Positions 59,646 through 64,000 of a stretch of 64,000 bases of DNA are shown in pieces. Made by a program: the position numbers and the translations under genes. Source of the DNA: Chthonobacter albigriseus. GTDB taxonomy: Bacteria > Pseudomonadota > Alphaproteobacteria > Rhizobiales > Pleomorphomonadaceae. The notes under the pieces are model-generated. The model was not told where the DNA came from and did not search any database. It saw nothing but the letters and a program-made list of their open reading frames with translations. The stretch spans positions 186,001-250,000 of the forward strand of contig NZ_JACDIT010000003.1 of assembly GCF_013839445.1 (NCBI RefSeq), in the 5' to 3' direction. The first letter of the stretch is position 1. Each line of letters begins with the position of its first letter.

Positions 59646-60443
59646 TCAGTCGAGGGGCGAGCCGCCGGTCAGGTTGACGACCACGCCCGTTGCGGCGCCG
59701 GCCCGGTCGGAGGCGTAGAAGGCCGCCGCCTCGGCCACGTCGTCCAGCCGGGGCAGGCGCTTCAGGAACGTGCTCGCCTGCGCGCGCCCTTCCAGCATGT
59801 CCTCCAGCCGCGCCCCGGCCTGCTCGGCCATCGGCGCGAAGATCTCCCGCACGTGCGATCGGTCGAGCGTCTCCGGAATGGCGTCCGGCCGGAGGCAGAC
59901 CACCCGCACCCCCTGCCCGCCCAGTTCGGCCGCCAGGATCCGGGAAAACGACTCCACCGCGCTGCATGTCGTGCCGTAGCCAAGGAAACCGGGAAAGGTC
60001 ACCTTCGATCCCGGCGTGGAGATCGTCAGGATCACGCCGCTTCCCTGCGCGCCCATGATCTCGCCCATCACTTTGGCGACGATGAAATGCGCCCGCGTAT
60101 AGGCCTGTAACGGCCGCTCGAACGCCTCCAGCGAAAGCGCCTCGAGCGGTATTCCCTGCACGTGAAGGAAGCCGACCGCGTTGGCCGCGATGTCGATCCG
60201 CCCGGACCGCTCCACGACGCCGCCGGCGTGGGCGCGCACCGCGTCGAGATCGAGCACGTCCACCACGGCCGTCTCCGCCGCGCCCCCCGCCGCGCGGATG
60301 TCAGCCGCCACCGCGTCCAGCTTCGCCTTCGTCCGGCCCGCCAGGAACACCCGCGCGCCCTCCCTGGCGAACGCCCTGGCCATGGCGCCGCCGATCGCTC
60401 CGCCGCCACCGTGGATGACGGCCGTCTTGTCCTTCAGCAACAT
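59646..60443 (-). CDS. SDR-family oxidoreductase with altered active site
   Basis: A 265-residue short-chain dehydrogenase. The nucleotide-binding motif is HGGGGAIGGAMARAF near residues 11-25, and NAVG is near 88-91. The catalytic Ser142 (TISTPG) and Tyr156 are present, but the canonical YxxxK reads YGTTC: position 160 is Cys instead of Lys. The end VVVNLTGGSPLD is normal. It may bind NAD(P) and have low or changed activity. Adjacent genes do not reveal the substrate. Confidence 0.85.
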   Translation of the reverse strand: MLLKDKTAVIHGGGGAIGGAMARAFAREGARVFLAGRTKAKLDAVAADIRAAGGAAETAVVDVLDLDAVRAHAGGVVERSGRIDIAANAVGFLHVQGIPLEALSLEAFERPLQAYTRAHFIVAKVMGEIMGAQGSGVILTISTPGSKVTFPGFLGYGTTCSAVESFSRILAAELGGQGVRVVCLRPDAIPETLDRSHVREIFAPMAEQAGARLEDMLEGRAQASTFLKRLPRLDDVAEAAAFYASDRAGAATGVVVNLTGGSPLD

Positions 60444-60467
60444 GGCGCTGCTCCTCCTCAGGCCGCG

Positions 60468-61028
60468 TCACGCGCGCGGCAGCCGGTCCTCGTAGGCGCG
60501 CTCCAGCGTCGCGAAACGCCGCCAGAAACCATCCGGCGCCCTCTCTTCCAGGACGGCGACCAGGAGATCGAGATGGGTGTGCCATCCCGCCGAGACCATG
60601 ACCCGCATGTCGCGGTTCGCCAGCCGGGTGTGGGTTACCGTCAGCCGCACCTTCGACCCTTCGTCGACAAGGTCGAAGCGCACCTCCGAGGCGTCGTCTC
60701 CGGCTCCCCACGTGTAGGCGAGGACCTCCGTCGGCGCGCAGACGGTGATCACGCCGACCAGGCGGACCTCCCCGCCCGCGTCCGCGAAACGCGCCGGCGG
60801 CGGATCGTCATTGGCGGTGAGTTCGCTGTTGCGGAACACGAGTTCCACGTCGCCGCTGGGTGAAAGCTCGAACGCGCCGGCCGCCAGCCATTTCCGCCTG
60901 AGCTCCGGTTCCGTGAGGTAGCGCCAGATCCGTTCCCGCGGGCCGGGCAGCACCCGCTCGATCCGCACCGTATCGGCGGTCACCTGCCGGCCGAAGCCAC
61001 CCGTCTCGTCACCGTTCACGCTGGTCAT
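60468..61028 (-). CDS. SRPBCC/AHSA1-family protein
   Basis: A 186-residue protein of the Aha1-C/START-like fold. It starts with DTVRIERVLPGPRERIWRYLTEPELRRKWLAAG, the typical N-terminus, and ends WHTHLDLLVAVLEERAP. Such proteins commonly follow an ArsR regulator gene and bind hydrophobic small molecules; function is rarely known. It overlaps the ArsR gene by 20 nt, so the two are coupled. Confidence 0.88.
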   Translation of the reverse strand: MTSVNGDETGGFGRQVTADTVRIERVLPGPRERIWRYLTEPELRRKWLAAGAFELSPSGDVELVFRNSELTANDDPPPARFADAGGEVRLVGVITVCAPTEVLAYTWGAGDDASEVRFDLVDEGSKVRLTVTHTRLANRDMRVMVSAGWHTHLDLLVAVLEERAPDGFWRRFATLERAYEDRLPRA

Positions 61029-61371
61029 CGCCGTGTTCCTTCTCGTCGTTGGCGGTCAGCAGAGCCTCCAGGACATCGAGCCTTTCGGTCCAGAACCGCT
61101 CGAAGTGCCGGATCCATTCCTGCCCGGCGTGCATCGGCATCGCCTCCAGCCGGCAGACATGGGTCCGCCCCCGGATCTCCCGGCGCACCAACCCCGCCTC
61201 CTCCAGAACCTTGACGTGCTTGGACGCCGCGGCCAGCGACATCGGATGCGGCGCGGCGAGATCGCCGACCGTCCGCTCGCCGGCGGAAAGTTGGCGAAGC
61301 ATCGACCGCCGCGTCGGATCGGCCAGGGCATGGAAGACGGCATCGAGCCGGGAGGAGCTTTCTTCAACCAT
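61009..61371 (-). CDS. ArsR-family transcriptional regulator
   Basis: A 120-residue winged-helix repressor. The start is AVFHALADPTRRSMLRQLSAGERTVGDLA, and the recognition helix is MSLAAASKHVKVLEEAG (residues ~41-57). It lacks the CxC metal site of ArsR, so it probably senses a non-metal signal. The ATG at 61371 lies in a 16-bp palindrome and only 7 nt after the -10 box, so the mRNA is probably leaderless and autoregulated. Confidence 0.88.
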   Translation of the reverse strand: MVEESSSRLDAVFHALADPTRRSMLRQLSAGERTVGDLAAPHPMSLAAASKHVKVLEEAGLVRREIRGRTHVCRLEAMPMHAGQEWIRHFERFWTERLDVLEALLTANDEKEHGDDQRER

Positions 61372-61419
61372 GTGGTTGAGAATAGGAGCGGCAATCCTGA
61401 CTGTCAACTACTTGGTTGA
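61364..61419 (-). promoter_or_regulatory. ArsR promoter with two operators
   Basis: On the minus strand TTGACA (61402-61407) and TATTCT (61379-61384) are 17 bp apart, an excellent sigma-70 promoter. Two operators with the motif TCAACCA-N2-TGGTTGA flank it: a perfect one at 61364-61379 over the start codon and a one-mismatch copy at 61404-61419 over the -35. Their centres are 40 bp apart, allowing cooperative or looped binding. The upstream methyltransferase gene ends inside the second site. Confidence 0.85.
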
Positions 61420-61949
61420 ATGTTCCCTCCAGGCGGCGGGCAGGCCTCAACGCAGGTCATCCCGCCGTCCATGGCATCCGCGTGGTTCACCGCCACGACG
61501 GTCCAGCCGGCCCGCTCCAGCCGGTCGCGGATCACCCCGCCCAGGGCGCCGCCCTCCATCCCCGGTTTGTCGTGGACAACGACCAGACGCCCCGCCGGCG
61601 CCAGCCATCTCCCGATCCGGTCGAGCAGTTGCGCGTCCCCGTCGGCGACGAGCCCGACCCGGACGGCGAACACAACGTCGAACGCCGCGTCCGGGAAAAC
61701 CGCGTTCTCGGCCTCGACCGTCACGAAAGACGCCGTCCCGCGAGCGGCATGGACGGCGTTCCGCCGCTCGGCGGCCGCGATGGCCGTCGCCGAGCGGTCG
61801 AGCCCCACATACCGGCCGCCGCCGATGCGGCAGCACACCAGGTCGCCCGCGACGCCCGGGCCGCACCCGATCTCCAGCACCCGGTCGCCCATGCGGGGCG
61901 CGACGCGGTCGACCGCCCACGCGAGCCGGGCACTCGCCGGCCCGGCCAT
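61404..61949 (-). CDS. Class I SAM-dependent methyltransferase
   Basis: A 181-residue methyltransferase. SAM motif I is VLEIGCGPGVAGDLV near residues 24-38; YVGLDRSATAIAAAERRN is motif II, and PAGRLVVVHDKPGM is the post-motif region. Start ATG at 61949 overlaps the DJ-1 gene stop as TGATG. The substrate is not readable. The stop codon lies in the operator of the ArsR gene that follows. Confidence 0.85.
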   Translation of the reverse strand: MAGPASARLAWAVDRVAPRMGDRVLEIGCGPGVAGDLVCCRIGGGRYVGLDRSATAIAAAERRNAVHAARGTASFVTVEAENAVFPDAAFDVVFAVRVGLVADGDAQLLDRIGRWLAPAGRLVVVHDKPGMEGGALGGVIRDRLERAGWTVVAVNHADAMDGGMTCVEACPPPGGNIQPSS

Positions 61950-62530
61950 CACCCGCTCCGGTGCTCGGCGGCGGTAAGCGCCGCGATCTGATCGATCAGG
62001 GGATGTCCGGGCCAGATCAGGCCGATCATCGCCGTTGCGAATGTCGCCGGCGCACTGCCCGGCGCCGTCACGAGGCCGCCGTCCACCACGGCGCGCGGCG
62101 TATCGACATACCGCGCCGCACCGCCGTAGTTGGGCACGTGCTCCGTGAGGTATCCGGCGGCATTGCTGGTGTGCCGGCGCTCGGCGAGCACGCCTGCCCG
62201 CGCCACCGCCAGCGTCCCCCCGCAGATCGCCCCGACCGGAATCCCGGTCGCCAGATCGGCCCGCACCAACCCGCCGATATCGGGCGCATCGGGAGCCTCC
62301 CAGAGGGACGAACCGATGATCACGAGCGCATCGTGGTCGCCGCTCGCAAGATCGGCGAGCGTACCCGCAGGTGTCACCGCCAGTCCGCCCATCGACCGCA
62401 CCGTCGCGCCGCCCGGCGTGACATGGCGGACGTCCCCGCCCGCCCATGTCCTCGCCGCCGCGCCGAACAACCCGATCTCCCAATCGGCGAACGCGTCGAG
62501 GAGCACGACGGCGATCCGTTTCCCAGTCAT
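61949..62530 (-). CDS. DJ-1/PfpI-family protein
   Basis: A 193-residue glutamine-amidotransferase-like protein. It starts MTGKRIAVVLLDAFADWEIG, with the family Glu at residue 18, and has VGAICGGTLAVARAGVL with the nucleophile-elbow Cys near residue 104. Members act as protease-, chaperone- or glyoxalase-like enzymes. GGAGGGAGGC precedes the ATG. It is coupled to the methyltransferase gene. Confidence 0.88.
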   Translation of the reverse strand: MTGKRIAVVLLDAFADWEIGLFGAAARTWAGGDVRHVTPGGATVRSMGGLAVTPAGTLADLASGDHDALVIIGSSLWEAPDAPDIGGLVRADLATGIPVGAICGGTLAVARAGVLAERRHTSNAAGYLTEHVPNYGGAARYVDTPRAVVDGGLVTAPGSAPATFATAMIGLIWPGHPLIDQIAALTAAEHRSG

Positions 62531-62719
62531 GAAAGCCTCCCTCCGCCCCCTCCCCTCTTTATCCCGGCGATCCCCGCCAGCCCCTGTCAGCAATCTTGCT
62601 CCCGCAGTCCGTCATCCCACAAGAACGACCGACGCTCGCCTCCGAACGGGCCATTCCGACAATGGACACCTCCCCGAGGTTGTCACAATAGTTCACTTTT
62701 TGTTCTGATTCCAGGCAAC

Positions 62720-62746
62720 AAAAAAGCCCGGAGAACCGGGCCTTTT
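62720..62746 (-). terminator. Terminator of the tRNA-Lys gene
   Basis: On the minus strand, directly after the CCA end of the tRNA, GCCCGG and CCGGGC form a stem with a 4-nt loop followed by six T (62725-62720). It is a standard intrinsic terminator. Confidence 0.9.
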
Positions 62747-62749
62747 GTG

Positions 62750-62825
<76 letters not shown>

Positions 62826-63189
62826 TACCGCGGTCGGCGACGCTGCCGCCGTCCGTTTGGGATGCCGGGCTTATAGCGGCGGCGGCGGCCGGCCGCAAGC
62901 TCTTTTTCCCGGCTGTTCGGCAGCCATGAAAAGACCGCCAAAACGAGCCTGGGCAAGCGCGGACCCGCGCCCTTTCCCACTACCTAGGCGGGCCATGGAG
63001 GAGTGTCCTTCGGGAGAATCGACCGGACTGACGGAGCGCGCGAAGAGTCCGGCGCCTCTGGGCCGCCAGCTCTCTGTGAGAGCCTCCCACCGGCAGTCAC
63101 CGCCGCGATGGTGACCGCGCCCTAGGCGAACCCGGGCGGACGTCAGCGACCGGGAGACGCTCCCGGTCGCTGTTCTCGACGCAGGCGAC
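62826..63189. other. 364-nt gap between tRNA-Lys and leuA, with several hairpins
   Basis: No protein gene is evident. Four stems follow each other: CCGGACT/AGTCCGG (63023-63029, 63046-63052), GCTCTC/GAGAGC (63069-63074, 63078-63083), GTCACC/GGTGAC (63096-63101, 63110-63115) and a perfect 13-bp stem CAGCGACCGGGAG/CTCCCGGTCGCTG (63144-63172). CCTAGGCG occurs twice (62983-62990, 63121-63128). The last stem is 18 nt from the leuA stop and probably ends leuA. A plus-strand small RNA is possible. Confidence 0.4.
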
Positions 63190-64000
63190 TCACACCGCGG
63201 CGGCTTCCCGCGCGTTCAGCCGGCCGCGGTTGCCGCTGAGCTTGTTCACCGCGCTCACGTAGGCCTTGGCGCTCGCCACCAGCGTATCCGTATCGGCGGC
63301 GCGGCCGGTCACCTGCTTGCCGCCCTCCTCCAGACGCACGGACACCTCCGCCTGTGCGTCGGTGCCCTCGGTCACGGCGCTCACCTGGTAGAGCCGCAGC
63401 GTCGCCTCGTGCGGGATGATCGACTTGATGGCGTTGAACGTGGCGTCGACCGGACCGTCGCCGTTCGACATCTTGGTGATATGCGTGCCGTTCACGTCGA
63501 GCGTGATGGTCGCCATCTGCGGGCCCGCCGTGCCGGCGATCACCGTCAGGGCGATCACCTTCACGCTCTCGCCCGCCGCGCCCATCTCGTCGGAGACCAG
63601 CGCGTCGATGTCCTCGTCGAACACGTGCTTCTTCTTGTCTGCGAGGTCCTTGAAGCGCTTGAAGGCGTCCTCGAAGGCGTTCTCGCCCAGTTCGTAGCCG
63701 AGATCCTTCAGCTTCTCCTTGAAGGCGTGCCGGCCGGAATGCTTGCCCATCACCAGCGACGTCGACTTCACGCCCACGTCCTCCGGCCGCATGATCTCGT
63801 AGGTCTGCGCGTTCTTCAGCATGCCGTCCTGGTGGATGCCGCTCTCGTGGGCGAAGGCGTTCTGGCCGACGATCGCCTTGTTGTACTGCACCGGGAAGGC
63901 CGAGGCGTTGCTCACCATCTTGGAGGCGCGCATCAGCATCGGCGTCTTGATGTCGGTGCGGAAGGGCAGCACGTCGCCGCGCGTGCGGATCGCCATCACC
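63190..64000 (-). CDS. leuA: 2-isopropylmalate synthase (3' part, cut by window edge)
   Basis: The C-terminal ~269 residues of LeuA, which condenses acetyl-CoA with 2-oxoisovalerate as the first step of leucine synthesis. The segment GQNAFAHESGIHQDGMLKN (catalytic-domain end with metal-contact region), GKHSGRHAFKEKL and the regulatory LeuA-dimer domain (ATITLDVNGTHITKMSNGDGPVDATFNAI) are clear. The beginning lies beyond the right edge. The C-terminal domain is complete, so leucine feedback inhibition is expected. Confidence 0.95.
   Translation of the reverse strand, partial: VMAIRTRGDVLPFRTDIKTPMLMRASKMVSNASAFPVQYNKAIVGQNAFAHESGIHQDGMLKNAQTYEIMRPEDVGVKSTSLVMGKHSGRHAFKEKLKDLGYELGENAFEDAFKRFKDLADKKKHVFDEDIDALVSDEMGAAGESVKVIALTVIAGTAGPQMATITLDVNGTHITKMSNGDGPVDATFNAIKSIIPHEATLRLYQVSAVTEGTDAQAEVSVRLEEGGKQVTGRAADTDTLVASAKAYVSAVNKLSGNRGRLNAREAAAV

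Noticed and set aside
62826-63189. 6S RNA, SRP RNA or RNase P RNA
   Set aside because: None of the conserved core sequences of these RNAs was recognised; only generic hairpins are visible.

Overview
The window is GC-rich DNA (roughly two-thirds G+C by eye) from what looks like an alphaproteobacterium, probably of the Hyphomicrobiales type. The evidence is a red-type Calvin-cycle cluster with cbbX and a divergent cbbR, a pqqABCDE operon, rhizobial-style PHO-box spacing and the general gene content. The genus is not determinable. I see no insertion sequence, phage, CRISPR array or rRNA. The only tRNA is tRNA-Lys(CUU), near the right end.

Layout: (1) 1-3758, minus strand: a nitrilase-family formamidase (cut by the left edge) behind two permeases and a BMP-type binding protein. 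(2) 3759-12167: a cbb cluster cbbR<>cbbF-cbbP-cbbA ... cbbX-cbbE-cbbZ-cbbY. RuBisCO (cbbLS) is absent from its usual place between cbbA and cbbX, where two small opposite-strand genes sit instead. (3) 12210-16568: a TPR protein, a small Cys-containing protein and pqqABCDE. (4) 16704-21904: otsB, UDP-galactopyranose mutase, a glycosyltransferase, glycerate kinase, pcm. (5) 21938-27833: stress-type small proteins (DUF6496, DUF4142, BON), an HPF/cold-shock fusion, an atypical pyruvate kinase and a GT21-like glycosyltransferase. (6) 28170-34024: a cysteine hydrolase and a divergent urease operon ureE-F-(AB)-C-G-D. (7) 34163-53821: an amide-nitrogen region with five amidase-signature enzymes, a DUF4089/AtzG-like subunit, a complete Dpp/Opp-type importer, an AmiC-like sensor, a MarR regulator, an asparaginase-like protein and FmdA. 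(8) 54187-56471: a tandem PHO box in front of a large secreted phytase/esterase-like protein. (9) 56543-62530: aldo/keto reductase, a degenerate region, a LacI regulator followed by a binding-protein remnant, an SDR lacking the catalytic Lys, an ArsR-SRPBCC pair with a clear promoter and two operators, a methyltransferase and a DJ-1/PfpI protein. (10) 62720-64000: tRNA-Lys, a possible structured RNA and the 3' part of leuA.

The dominant theme is nitrogen scavenging. Formamidase, FmdA, several amidases, a cysteine hydrolase and urease all release ammonia from amides or urea-like compounds, and two import systems lie next to them. The most unusual items are the amidase cluster with its AtzG-like partner, the divergent urease with Ala in place of the flap Cys, and the RuBisCO-less cbb cluster. 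Start codons were chosen by ribosome-binding site and family length, so several differ from the longest possible reading frame.
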